Assembly: GCA_030680295.1 (NCBI GenBank)
Contig: JAUXVU010000023.1
Span: forward strand, 1,021,678 to 1,085,677
Direction: 5' to 3'
Length of the DNA stretch: 64,000 bases
Source: Moraxellaceae bacterium
Lineage (GTDB): Bacteria > Pseudomonadota > Gammaproteobacteria > Pseudomonadales > Moraxellaceae
The notes under the pieces are model-generated. The model was given only the letters and a program-made list of their open reading frames with translations, was not told where the DNA came from and did no database searches. A program made the position numbers and the translations under genes. Within the stretch, counting starts at the first letter, position 1; each line of letters opens with the position of its first letter. This document shows positions 1 through 10,623 of the stretch, piece after piece.

Positions 1-2
1 TG

Positions 3-1178
3 CTGCTGTACTTTCAAGCACCAAACTCATTTACCGGTGAAGACGTGGTTGAGTTACAAGGCCATGGTGGCCCTGTTGTTCTGGATTTAATTTTACAAAC
101 TGCGGTGCAACAGGGTGCTCGTTTAGCTAGGCCGGGTGAGTTTTCCGAACGCGCATTTCTAAATAACAAACTCGATCTTGCCCAAGCGGAAGCCATTGCT
201 GACTTGATTGATGCCGGCAGTCAGCAGGCGGCTAGGTCAGCGATTCAGTCATTACAGGGCGCGTTTTCGACACGGGTAAATGATTTATTAGAGTCATTAA
301 TTACCCTGCGTTTATACGTTGAAGCGGCCATTGATTTTCCTGATGAGGAAATCGACTTTTTGGCTGACGGGCAGATTTTGGCGTTGTTAAGCCATGTAGA
401 AACCGCCTTAGCGGCCGTGATGCAAGAAGCCAAACAAGGTGTGTTACTGCGTGATGGTATGCGTGTGGTAATTGCTGGCAGCCCAAATGCCGGTAAATCC
501 AGTCTGCTTAATGCCTTGGCAGGAAATGAAGTCGCTATTGTGACCGATATTGCAGGCACCACACGCGACGTGTTGCGTGAGCACATACAATTAGATGGTT
601 TACCGCTGCATATTATTGATACCGCTGGTTTGCGGGATAGCCCGGATGTTGTTGAAAAAGAGGGCATACGTCGCGCTTATCAAGAGGTAGCGAAAGCTGA
701 CTGCGTCTTGTTTGTGTATGACAGTAGCCAGCCTAATGAACATCCACAAAATACGTTGGCCGCTTTTTTCCCTGAGCTACCTGCAAATTTGGTATTAGTG
801 GCCAACAAATGTGATTTGTCGGGTGATACACCCAACCGACGATCTGTCGATTTAAATGGTGTCAAACTTCCGCAAGTACAACTCTCTGCTAAACAAGGTT
901 TTGGTCTTGATGTTCTGGCAACAGAGCTGAAAGCGATGATGGGGTATGCCGGTAGCCATGAAGGCAGTTTTAGTGCGCGTCGTCGCCATCTAACTGCATT
1001 AGACGCTACTCAACAACATTTGCAGCAAGCGCGTATTGCCTTGGTGGAACACTATGCCGGCGAATTAGCGGCAGAAGATCTACGCTTGGCACAACAATCG
1101 CTTTCAGAAATTACCGGGGCATTCACCCCGGATGATTTGCTCGGAAAAATATTTTCTAATTTTTGTATTGGGAAGTAA
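3..1178 (+). CDS. mnmE: tRNA modification GTPase MnmE (5' end missing)
   Basis: MnmE works with MnmG to install the (carboxymethyl)aminomethyl group on wobble uridine U34 of certain tRNAs. The frame is already open at the left edge and reads into the family signature [16 protein letters not shown], so the gene starts outside the window. Roughly 60-70 N-terminal residues of the folate-binding domain are missing compared with the usual ~455. Visible GTPase motifs are the P-loop GSPNAGKSS (near 477-505), TTRD in the G2 loop, DTAGL (617-631) and NKCD (803-814). The protein ends in FCIGK, the invariant C-terminus with the catalytic cysteine. In Pseudomonas and relatives mnmG follows nearby, but here about 10 kb of other genes lie between. 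The identification is secure. Confidence 0.98.
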   Translation: MLYFQAPNSFTGEDVVELQGHGGPVVLDLILQTAVQQGARLARPGEFSERAFLNNKLDLAQAEAIADLIDAGSQQAARSAIQSLQGAFSTRVNDLLESLITLRLYVEAAIDFPDEEIDFLADGQILALLSHVETALAAVMQEAKQGVLLRDGMRVVIAGSPNAGKSSLLNALAGNEVAIVTDIAGTTRDVLREHIQLDGLPLHIIDTAGLRDSPDVVEKEGIRRAYQEVAKADCVLFVYDSSQPNEHPQNTLAAFFPELPANLVLVANKCDLSGDTPNRRSVDLNGVKLPQVQLSAKQGFGLDVLATELKAMMGYAGSHEGSFSARRRHLTALDATQQHLQQARIALVEHYAGELAAEDLRLAQQSLSEITGAFTPDDLLGKIFSNFCIGK

Positions 1179-1192
1179 TGGTGAATACTCAT

Positions 1193-1738
1193 TTAATCCT
1201 TCGCATCCCTCCACGAAGCTAATAATGTCAGCGCACGGTCACAAAATTCGGCCTGAGTAGCTTCAGTTGCCAAACCAGACTGCAATACTAGGTATTGTAA
1301 TTGCTCAGCGCGTGATAATTCGCGGTTAGCAAAATCACGCTGTTCAATTTCTTGGTATATGGCCAGTCGATGACGATGTTGTGCCAGACGATGACACAGG
1401 TCGTTGATTGCATCAGTAGAGCCAAGCACGGCTTCTGCACGTAGTCTGACCATTAGTGCATCGCGTAATGGCGTAGCATCTTCGGCTTGTTGTACCCACC
1501 GTTGTAATTCGTTTTTGCCTTCTGGCAGTACCCGGTAACTTTTTTTGCGGCCACGCGCACCTTCTTCTGCCGTTGACTCCACCCATCCTGAATGTTCTAG
1601 CTTTCCCAGTTCTTTGTAGATTTGCTGGTGTGAGGCTGGCCAGAAAAAACCAATCGAGCGCTCGAAACGTCTGGACAATTCCAAGCCAGAGCAGGGGCGT
1701 TCAAGTAGTGAGGTCAATAAGGCGTGGGGCAATGACAT
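1193..1738 (-). CDS. PadR-family transcriptional regulator
   Basis: A 181-residue protein with the PadR layout: an N-terminal winged helix (about residues 1-80) and a C-terminal helical region of the Vir_act_alpha_C type used for dimerisation. The winged helix shows the family pattern of an early LLTSLLERPCSGLELSRRF stretch, then HQQIYKELGKLEHSGWV, then a basic wing (GRKKSYRVLPEG). PadR proteins usually repress a divergent gene in response to phenolic or other small ligands. The gene is divergent from fadH. Between the two start codons lie two copies of a 14-base palindrome with the half-site spacing typical of PadR operators, so it is likely the local repressor and probably autoregulated. 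No good Shine-Dalgarno sequence precedes the ATG. It converges on mnmE with a 14-base gap. The ligand is unknown. Confidence 0.85.
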   Translation of the reverse strand: MSLPHALLTSLLERPCSGLELSRRFERSIGFFWPASHQQIYKELGKLEHSGWVESTAEEGARGRKKSYRVLPEGKNELQRWVQQAEDATPLRDALMVRLRAEAVLGSTDAINDLCHRLAQHRHRLAIYQEIEQRDFANRELSRAEQLQYLVLQSGLATEATQAEFCDRALTLLASWRDAKD

Positions 1739-1740
1739 GA

Positions 1741-3888
<2,148 letters not shown>

Positions 3889-3911
3889 CTCTTGTTCTCA
3901 GGAGGAACACT

Positions 3912-4346
3912 ATGAGTAATGCCCCTCAGCACTTAAAGCCCGCGGTCGCTACTTCGTTGGCTGTTTGGCATGACATGATCGCGCGTAGCGACTTGTCCGG
4001 CTTGGCAAATATCACTCGATCCGATGTCGTGTTTCGCTCACCTGCGATGCACAAACCTTATGAGTCCGCGCCAGTACTGGCACTGATCCTTAATACCGTG
4101 ATACAGGTTTTTGAGAACTTTACGTATCACCGCGAATTGACCACGGATGATGGCCTTAGTGTGGTGCTGGAGTTCAGTGCTCAAGTTGCTGGACGAGAGT
4201 TAAAGGGTATCGACATGATTCGCTTCGATGAGGAAGGCAAGATTGTCGAGTTTGAAGTCATGGTGCGCCCACTCAGTGGTTTGCAGGCGCTGGCCGGTGA
4301 AATGGGGCAGCGGATAGGGCAGGCACTGGCAGGTGGTGCAGCATGA
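3912..4346 (+). CDS. SnoaL-like / NTF2-fold protein
   Basis: A 144-residue protein with the pattern of the SnoaL/NTF2 cone fold: an early helix (VWHDMIARSDLSGLANI), the hydrophobic strand VVFRSPAMHKPYES, and the closing pattern IDMIRFDEEGKIVEFEVMVRP, which is characteristic of polyketide-cyclase-like and limonene-hydroxylase-like families. These folds bind small hydrophobic ligands and may or may not be enzymes. No specific catalytic set can be assigned. A strong Shine-Dalgarno sequence (AGGAGGA) precedes the ATG, and its stop overlaps the start of the hydrolase gene (ATGA), so the two are translationally coupled. With fadH upstream, a role in handling a lipid- or terpenoid-like compound is plausible but inferred. 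Confidence 0.75.
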   Translation: MSNAPQHLKPAVATSLAVWHDMIARSDLSGLANITRSDVVFRSPAMHKPYESAPVLALILNTVIQVFENFTYHRELTTDDGLSVVLEFSAQVAGRELKGIDMIRFDEEGKIVEFEVMVRPLSGLQALAGEMGQRIGQALAGGAA

Positions 4347-5416
4347 CGATGGCACAAGTGCATGTTTCGACGCACAGGCCACAAGTGACTTTTCACGACA
4401 ACCCACATAATCGCCATGTCGTGAGTGCGTTGCGGCGATTGCACGAAGACTTCACGCCGACTCCCTGGCTGTTCAACGCACACGCGCAGTTGATTTTTCA
4501 TGGTTTGCGCAAAAACCTGAGTCGACAGAAGCAGCGGGCTATTACGCTTTATGATCATCATGATGCGCTGACCATGAGCGATGGTGGGCGTACGGAGCTA
4601 CTTTGGTGCGGCCATGACCTGTCGCCCACCTTGCCGACTATCGTAGTGCTGCACACCATCACGGGCAGTCCGGCCAGTATGGCAGAACTGGTGCGCGATC
4701 TGCATGTTGCCACTGGTTGGCGTATAGTACTTTGTTTGCGACGTGGTCACGCCGACCTGCCGCTGGTTACACCGCGCCTCAATATCCTCGGTTGCACAGA
4801 CGACCTGCGCGACCAGTTGCGAGTCATCCGTACACGCTTTCCAGAGTCACCATTGTATGGCGTGGGCTCATCTGCAGGCTCTGGCCTTCTGGCACGTTAT
4901 CTTGGCGAGGAGGGTGGGGCAGCGCTATTTCGAGCAGCGTTTGCTTATTGCCCCGGCTATGACACTGATGTTGGTTTTGAGCGGACACAACCGTTCTATA
5001 GCCGAATGATGGCGAAGAAGTTGGTGCGTCAATTTATTACACCCAATCTGGCTCGTATTGAACATTTGCCCACGACGGCATCTTTGCAGGCGGCTGACGA
5101 CTTGGCAGACTTTCACCGTAATCTCTATGAGCTAGCCGGGTATGACAGTTACGAAGCCTACGATCGGGCCAGTAACCCGATGCACGTTTTTCATGCCATC
5201 CGTACTCCAGTGATGCTGCTTAACTCAGAAGATGATCCGGTATGCCGCATCGGTAATCTTGCACCTTGGCTGGACGGCATGCGTCAGATGCCTAACATTA
5301 TTCTGGTAACAACTGCCAAGGGTAGCCACTGCGCACATTACGAGGGCTGGTCGGCGCGCTCTTGGTCAGCGCAGCTCATGGGTGAATATTTTCTTGCGAT
5401 GCAAGACTTAATGTAA
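4343..5416 (+). CDS. Alpha/beta hydrolase, YheT-like
   Basis: A 357-residue alpha/beta hydrolase. The N-terminal stretch FTPTPWLFNAHAQLIFHGL matches the start of YheT/EMB8-type hydrolases, which carry a conserved NAHxQT-like signature. The nucleophile elbow is GSSAG, with Ser177 as nucleophile. The acid is probably the Asp in LLNSEDDPVC, and the His in AKGSHCAHYEGW completes the triad. The substrate is unknown; homologues are esterase- or acyl-hydrolase-like. There is no signal peptide, so it is cytoplasmic. It is the last gene of the PadR-fadH unit, and its start overlaps the previous stop by four bases. The next gene follows after 196 bases with its own promoter-like sequence. Confidence 0.85.
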   Translation: MTMAQVHVSTHRPQVTFHDNPHNRHVVSALRRLHEDFTPTPWLFNAHAQLIFHGLRKNLSRQKQRAITLYDHHDALTMSDGGRTELLWCGHDLSPTLPTIVVLHTITGSPASMAELVRDLHVATGWRIVLCLRRGHADLPLVTPRLNILGCTDDLRDQLRVIRTRFPESPLYGVGSSAGSGLLARYLGEEGGAALFRAAFAYCPGYDTDVGFERTQPFYSRMMAKKLVRQFITPNLARIEHLPTTASLQAADDLADFHRNLYELAGYDSYEAYDRASNPMHVFHAIRTPVMLLNSEDDPVCRIGNLAPWLDGMRQMPNIILVTTAKGSHCAHYEGWSARSWSAQLMGEYFLAMQDLM

Positions 5417-5482
5417 TTGCTAGGGCGGACATATTGTCTGCTTAACCATCCGTCGCTTTTAACTACTACCAAATCCCCAAAG

Positions 5483-5498
5483 CTAATAGTGTTATTAG
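5483..5498. repeat. Small inverted repeat upstream of the cytochrome operon
   Basis: CTAATA and TATTAG are exact inverted repeats separated by GTGT. The site sits 25 bases upstream of the candidate -35 element of the cytochrome operon and could be an activator site. It is AT-rich, so chance occurrence is possible. Confidence 0.3.
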
Positions 5499-5522
5499 TA
5501 CAAATGTCTGGTTGCTTACTTA

Positions 5523-5555
5523 TTGACCACATAACAATAACTGTACTATAGTACA
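5523..5555 (+). promoter_or_regulatory. Candidate promoter with overlapping 14-base operator
   Basis: A TTGACC -35 element (5523-5528) and a TATAGT -10 element (5547-5552) are separated by 18 bases. The -10 lies inside TGTACTATAGTACA (5542-5555), a perfect 14-base palindrome with the look of a dimeric repressor operator. A further AGTACA half-site occurs at 5497-5502. No regulator gene lies next to this site, and the sequence differs from the PadR palindromes upstream, so another regulator is expected. Confidence 0.5.
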
Positions 5556-5612
5556 AAAAGTGCATGGCGCTATAAGTTATGCCCATAAAAAAAGGGATGA
5601 GGGTCGTAAATA

Positions 5613-8060
5613 ATGAAAATTTTGGCATATATACTTTTGCTATTGCTTGGTGCTGGTGCAGTTCATCAAATAGTCACCATTCCACCTGCACCACCTAAGG
5701 TGACAGATGTCCCCACGGTGTTTGCTGTACCAGAAGTGCCGGCGCTCACTATTTACGACATGCCTACTGGCAATGTGCCAGTTCCATCAACTCCTTATCG
5801 GTCGATAAACCGCAGTGTTTCATTGGATGAATTAGCCGAACGCGGCCTAATGACAGGCGTTTATACCGGCACACCGTACTGGACCGAGCGTAAGCAGTGG
5901 TTTAATGAAAACTTCTACGCCACATTGGCTGCACGTAAAGTCTGGCATGAAGGCACATCACCTGAAACACATAAACGTGGCGGGCCGGTTACTTGGGATT
6001 ATCAACCCATTCCACAATATATTCCGCCACCTTGCGATCAAGCGCAGCCTACCGGCTACGATGCCGATGGTTGTCGTTATGTCGCAGGCCTATTTAAAGA
6101 CATAGAAGCTAAAAACCCACAACGTGCGCAAGAGCTACGTGAGCAAATTCGTCGTGGTCGAGATGTTTGGTATAAGGGAACATTTGGAAATCAGGATGAA
6201 AACTATCTGCACCAATCCCGTGTGGTTGGTGTTGAAAACATGAATTACCCATGGTTAGACACACGTACAAGACCTTATCGTTTCAGCAAATGGGGCTTAA
6301 TTAATGACCCCGATTGTGAAGTAGGTGATGCTTCAACAAATTGGTATGACAAGTGCCAAGATCCGCATTCATCGGGTGTATTGGGTTATCGAAAATACTA
6401 TACCGACCCCATTAAAGACGCTCAGGGTAATGTGGTTTATGACCCAACCACTGCGCCTTATGAAGAAGATGAAATTGCCAAAAACAAACGTTTTGTAATT
6501 GGCCACCCTTGTGTGCAGTGTCATGTAGGATTTGACCCAACCAATCCGCCAGAAAACCCCAATCAGCCTAAATGGGAACATTTAACAGCGACCATTGGTA
6601 ACCAACACATTGTGCAGCCGGATGCCTTTTTTCATGGTGCACCTACCAATAGCCCTGCACGTCAAATCTTAAAAGGTGGACGAATTGGCACCATTGATAC
6701 CTCATTAGTGGCATCGGACTGGATGCATAATCCGGGCACACAAAACAACATTATGGACTTTCATAACAAGCGCTTGTTTGAGCACGACATGAAAGATCCA
6801 GTTACAGGCAAAGTGAGTAAAGCCAAAACACGCCATGTGTTAAAAGGCGGCGAAGACAGTGTGGGCGAACATCTGGCGCTGATTCGTGTGTACGTCAACA
6901 TTGGTTTGTGTACCGAAGAATGTTGGACGCCTAACTTCCCATATCCAGCACGTTATGTCGGCCGTGGTGTAAACCAAAGTCCGATGCGTATTATGCAATG
7001 TGCTGCTGACTGTGATGCGTGGAATTATGCCGATGCAAAAATGGATGACTTGGCCGCATTCTTGATGACAGGCGGTCCAACCTATTTGCTAGCGTCAAAA
7101 GATGTTGATGGCACACTAGGTCAAGCACATATCGATACCAGCGTAATTCCAGAAGGTCGAAAAGTGTTTGCTCGTGACTGCGCCACTTGTCACAGCACCA
7201 AAGTAGCGCCAATGAATATTCGCAGTGATAAAGAAGCACTAGAGCGTTTTTATCAAGGCCATGTATTTGGTAGCGAAGACTACTGGCAGCTGGAGTACAC
7301 CGAAGCCGAGCGTAATGACCCACAATTCATAACCAACTTTATGGCGAAGGATAAGAACGGGAAATTACGTCCACGACAGTTTGCAGAGAATGGCATCTTT
7401 GGCCAAGACTGGCTGGGTAATGACGAGCGTACCCCGTTCTCGGTCATTGGCACCAATATGTGTCGTGCCATGCATAACAACCATAACAAGGGTAATGTTT
7501 GGGAAGAGTTTTCTTCCGAGACGTATAAGAATTCAGACTCGCCTGGCAGCATTGCTCGCGTGTTGAATCGTAAGATTCCATTACTGGGCGGCAAACAAGT
7601 CGGTACGCGTAAGATTGAAGGCGGCCCTGGCTATATGCGCAATATTTCCTTGTTGTCAGTTTGGGCGACTGCACCATTTATGCATAACAACGCGATTGGT
7701 GAAGTCACTTTCCTAGCCGATGGCGCGCCAGACTTTACGGTAAAAGGACGTATTGAGCAGTTCGAGAATTCGTTTGCCGAGTTGATGTTGTCAGATGATC
7801 CCAAGGTATCACCCAGCCGTCCGCAAAAAACTTTGGTGACAACTGAAGATATGCATATCACGCCGCGTGAAGATATGCAGGGATATCCGAAAATTAAGGT
7901 AAAAGCGGGCACGCCGGTGGCTACCTTTGCGTCGGTAAACCCGCACCGCCCATTGTTTGTGACCTGTGATGATCCTGTTGAAAACCGAGGCCATCAGTTT
8001 GGTGTCGATTTAACTGAGGGTGAAAAGTTTGCCCTGCGAGAGTTCTTAAAGCTGATGTAA
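5613..8060 (+). CDS. Exported diheme c-type cytochrome, RoxA-like
   Basis: An 815-residue protein with an N-terminal hydrophobic segment (residues 3-20) and no clear cleavage site, so it is secreted or anchored in the inner membrane facing the periplasm. Two heme c motifs are present, CVQCH at 300-304 and CATCH at 523-527. The first is followed by VGFDPTNPPENPNQP, a pattern I associate with the diheme rubber-oxygenase (RoxA/LatA) superfamily. In characterised RoxA the two motifs are about 200 residues apart; here it is 223. RoxA-type enzymes cleave polyisoprene double bonds with O2, while relatives are annotated as cytochrome c peroxidase-like. Assignment to the superfamily is an inference from layout, and substrate and activity are unknown. 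It is the first gene of a four-gene operon with two more exported heme proteins. The SD is AGGGATGAGGG upstream of ATG. Confidence 0.75.
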   Translation: MKILAYILLLLLGAGAVHQIVTIPPAPPKVTDVPTVFAVPEVPALTIYDMPTGNVPVPSTPYRSINRSVSLDELAERGLMTGVYTGTPYWTERKQWFNENFYATLAARKVWHEGTSPETHKRGGPVTWDYQPIPQYIPPPCDQAQPTGYDADGCRYVAGLFKDIEAKNPQRAQELREQIRRGRDVWYKGTFGNQDENYLHQSRVVGVENMNYPWLDTRTRPYRFSKWGLINDPDCEVGDASTNWYDKCQDPHSSGVLGYRKYYTDPIKDAQGNVVYDPTTAPYEEDEIAKNKRFVIGHPCVQCHVGFDPTNPPENPNQPKWEHLTATIGNQHIVQPDAFFHGAPTNSPARQILKGGRIGTIDTSLVASDWMHNPGTQNNIMDFHNKRLFEHDMKDPVTGKVSKAKTRHVLKGGEDSVGEHLALIRVYVNIGLCTEECWTPNFPYPARYVGRGVNQSPMRIMQCAADCDAWNYADAKMDDLAAFLMTGGPTYLLASKDVDGTLGQAHIDTSVIPEGRKVFARDCATCHSTKVAPMNIRSDKEALERFYQGHVFGSEDYWQLEYTEAERNDPQFITNFMAKDKNGKLRPRQFAENGIFGQDWLGNDERTPFSVIGTNMCRAMHNNHNKGNVWEEFSSETYKNSDSPGSIARVLNRKIPLLGGKQVGTRKIEGGPGYMRNISLLSVWATAPFMHNNAIGEVTFLADGAPDFTVKGRIEQFENSFAELMLSDDPKVSPSRPQKTLVTTEDMHITPREDMQGYPKIKVKAGTPVATFASVNPHRPLFVTCDDPVENRGHQFGVDLTEGEKFALREFLKLM

Positions 8061-8065
8061 TGGAT

Positions 8066-8097
8066 GTAGATGAGGGTCGATATCGGCCCTCATCTAC
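8066..8097 (+). other. Strong intercistronic hairpin in the cytochrome operon
   Basis: GTAGATGAGGG (8066-8076) and CCCTCATCTAC (8087-8097) form a perfect 11-pair stem, which can extend inward through a G-U pair. It begins five bases after the stop codon of the large cytochrome gene. There is no T run, so it is unlikely to terminate by itself. It may protect the upstream message from 3' decay or lower expression of the downstream gene, whose SD (AAGGG) follows within a second small palindrome at 8100-8112. Confidence 0.6.
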
Positions 8098-8115
8098 CTT
8101 AAGGGCCTTAAAGCA

Positions 8116-9822
8116 ATGAAGTGGATTTTGCGGGCACTGCTGGTCATTGTTGCCGTCATGGTGTTAGTGGTGTTCAGCCAGCGCATCAATCAGCCAGCGA
8201 ATATAAAAATAAGTCAGATTGCGAAGCAGATGGAGACTGTTGAACCTTCTTTGGCTAGTGATGTCATCAGTGATGAAGACTTGCCACCCGAAGGCACTCG
8301 TTCCTTGTTTGACCATTTTGTTGCGCAACACGATGGCTTGGCTTATCCCTTTGATCGTTTATTAGCGCAAATTCAAGCGAACTCACCGAGTAGTGAGGCG
8401 CCAAAAACGGTGCTCATTCCACATGGCCGGTCATTGTTAAAAGGGCAGGCAGATGAAGCTTTGCCACGAATAATCGCAGCTGCAGATTATGAGCAGGACA
8501 ACAACGAGGCATCATTAGGGCTTAAAGCACGAGGCCAGTTGTTTCTTGGCTTTGTTGAGCGTGCCAATGAAATTGAGGTCATTAGTTATAACGAACTCGC
8601 TGGACGTTATGAGTTCCAGTTGGTACAAAATTATTGTGCCGATTGTGTGCCACGTATTGTTTATGCCCAGCGTGCCGTCTGCAGTACTTGCCACGAGGGT
8701 AAGGCGCCGATTTTTCCGTTGCGCTCTTGGAATGAAACCAATGCACATGAATCGGTGGCACAGTCCATCAGTGATGCACGGGGAAACAGTGAGCCCTATT
8801 TTGGGGTAGCTATTCGCCAGCCTTTGAGCGCGCCTGAGCGTATCGACTTCTTAACCGATATTGCTAACTTTGTCCCAGTAACACAGCGCTTATGGATTGA
8901 TACCTGCGGTGAACCTGGGATTGAGTGCCGTCGCTTGATGCTTAGTTTAGCGCTGCAATACGTCATTAGTCCCGGCAGCTTCCGCGAAGACACAGCAGAG
9001 GCCGAGCAGTTGCGTGTATTTCAGCGCCAACATATGCCAGCTAAAGGCATTGCTGTTGCTAGCCCAGACTTAATTAATCGTGACCCGCTTGCTGAACAAC
9101 AGGGTTTAAAAGGCTGGTGGCGTAAGCTGACAACACGGCAAATAAAATTAGGTGAAGGCGCTACCAATAATGAAGATTTATCGGCTTTTGAAAAGTTGCC
9201 GCCATTACCCAGCGAATTAGATCCACTAACCAAACGACCACCGATTCAAATCATCAGTGCGGAAGACTTAAGCGCAGTGTATGGGTTGGCTGCGCTGTTT
9301 ACGTTGTCAGACATCAAAGAGATATCAGCGTTAAGTCAATTTGATATGGCTCGTGTGCGTCATCGTGTGGCGCAAATGCCGGATGATATGTTTACACCCC
9401 AGGCTTTTGTGCGTGTTCGTATGATGAATGCGTTTTTAGGGAAAGATCGTGCCTATTGTTGTTTGAGTACGGATGAAATGTCCGAACCTATCACCAGTGC
9501 TGAGCCACCGTTACAGATTAGCCAACACATGGTGTTAAAAGAGTTTGAGCGTTATTGTTTTGCTTGTCATCGCGGCAACCCATCCAAACGCTTGAACTTC
9601 ATGTCAGGATCGGATGAAGGACAGGTATTAGAAACGATTCGGCAAACACGAGAGATACGAGATGCTCTTGATTGGGCGCGTTATCAAAAGACGGACAGAG
9701 CCAATAAGTTAATGCCACCTACTGATTCGGTACAGTATCAGCGCTTACAACGTGATGGCGAAAAAGGGCAGGAAGCGTTAAAGCAAATGCGTGATACGGT
9801 ACCTTCATTATTTGGGTTCTAA
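8116..9822 (+). CDS. Exported protein with two heme c motifs
   Basis: A 568-residue protein of unrecognised family with an N-terminal membrane segment (residues 4-22) and a periplasmic body. Heme c motifs are CSTCH at 189-193 and CFACH at 481-485. An additional CADC pair (Cys174, Cys177) lies just before the first heme motif without the following histidine, so it may form a disulfide. The region before it (IEVISYNELAGRYEFQLV) and after it (KAPIFPLRSWNETNAH) are well-defined blocks that should allow homologue detection. It follows the RoxA-like gene after a hairpin and precedes a monoheme gene by 27 bases. Placement suggests an electron-transfer partner or a second catalytic subunit, but there is no direct evidence for an enzymatic activity. 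Confidence 0.7.
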   Translation: MKWILRALLVIVAVMVLVVFSQRINQPANIKISQIAKQMETVEPSLASDVISDEDLPPEGTRSLFDHFVAQHDGLAYPFDRLLAQIQANSPSSEAPKTVLIPHGRSLLKGQADEALPRIIAAADYEQDNNEASLGLKARGQLFLGFVERANEIEVISYNELAGRYEFQLVQNYCADCVPRIVYAQRAVCSTCHEGKAPIFPLRSWNETNAHESVAQSISDARGNSEPYFGVAIRQPLSAPERIDFLTDIANFVPVTQRLWIDTCGEPGIECRRLMLSLALQYVISPGSFREDTAEAEQLRVFQRQHMPAKGIAVASPDLINRDPLAEQQGLKGWWRKLTTRQIKLGEGATNNEDLSAFEKLPPLPSELDPLTKRPPIQIISAEDLSAVYGLAALFTLSDIKEISALSQFDMARVRHRVAQMPDDMFTPQAFVRVRMMNAFLGKDRAYCCLSTDEMSEPITSAEPPLQISQHMVLKEFERYCFACHRGNPSKRLNFMSGSDEGQVLETIRQTREIRDALDWARYQKTDRANKLMPPTDSVQYQRLQRDGEKGQEALKQMRDTVPSLFGF

Positions 9823-9849
9823 TAAAAATACGCTTGAGGATTTGCCACT

Positions 9850-10620
9850 ATGCGCGGGCTAAAGCCATTAATACTCACCGTGCTTTTGGGCAGTACCAGT
9901 GCTGCTGCTTGGGCAACACCTGCAACGGCTAGACTTTATCAGCATGAATATGGCTACACGCCATCATGTAATGCCTGTCATAGCAGCGGTGGTGGGACCG
10001 AGTTAAATCAATACGGTAAAGACCTGAAGGCAGCCGGCCATAACCGCCAAGCCTTCGCTAAAGTTGCAGCCAAAGACAGTGACGGCGATGGTGTGCCAAA
10101 TGCCGTTGAGGCTAAGGCAAAAGCAAATCCTGGCGACAAACAATCAACACCTAAATCTCCCGGAAACTGGCTTGACCCTAATAGCTTAATTCCGAAAGAA
10201 GTGCGTGCTGAGTTTGCTGCAGTTCGCCAGTGGATGACACGTGATGGCGTGTTGACCGATGCCGATATCAAGGCGGCAGCAGTGTTAGGTGCGGCACTAT
10301 CCAAAGCAGATGAGAACACCATTTATATCCCGCTAGAAAATCAGCGCCCAATGGGTACTGCGTTGATCTTTCCAGCTAAGCATGGCGGCAAAACATTCTA
10401 TTTGTTAATGACGACCGATCGCCAACTGGTTGTGACGAAGGTGCAGGTACTCAATGCTGAACAAGTTCCTGCCGCTAAAGGCCTAGCTGTCTACAAACGT
10501 TTTGAGAGAGTAGCGGTTGATAAGTTGCCAATAGCAAAAAGCAATACTTTAGATGATGCGGTAATACGTGCAGTGAAGCAGGCGGGGAGCTTGCTCCATG
10601 TTCGTCTTAAAGGAGCTTAA
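9850..10620 (+). CDS. Periplasmic monoheme cytochrome-like protein with Ca-loop motif
   Basis: A 256-residue protein with a typical signal peptide, probably cleaved after the AWA near residue 22. One heme c motif, CNACH, is at 40-44. It is followed at 76-84 by DSDGDGVPN, an acidic loop of the EF-hand or thrombospondin type 3 kind that binds calcium. The C-terminal half (from about residue 115) has no motif I recognise. The size of the heme region and its position near the N-terminus suit a small electron shuttle joined to another domain. It is the third gene of the cytochrome operon, with an SD-like TTGAGGA upstream and only three bases before the next start codon. Confidence 0.7.
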   Translation: MRGLKPLILTVLLGSTSAAAWATPATARLYQHEYGYTPSCNACHSSGGGTELNQYGKDLKAAGHNRQAFAKVAAKDSDGDGVPNAVEAKAKANPGDKQSTPKSPGNWLDPNSLIPKEVRAEFAAVRQWMTRDGVLTDADIKAAAVLGAALSKADENTIYIPLENQRPMGTALIFPAKHGGKTFYLLMTTDRQLVVTKVQVLNAEQVPAAKGLAVYKRFERVAVDKLPIAKSNTLDDAVIRAVKQAGSLLHVRLKGA

Positions 10621-10623
10621 AAA

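Noticed and set aside
245..667. A 140-codon minus-strand frame opposite mnmE
   Set aside because: It is the antisense of a well-conserved GTPase region and has no recognisable protein motif.
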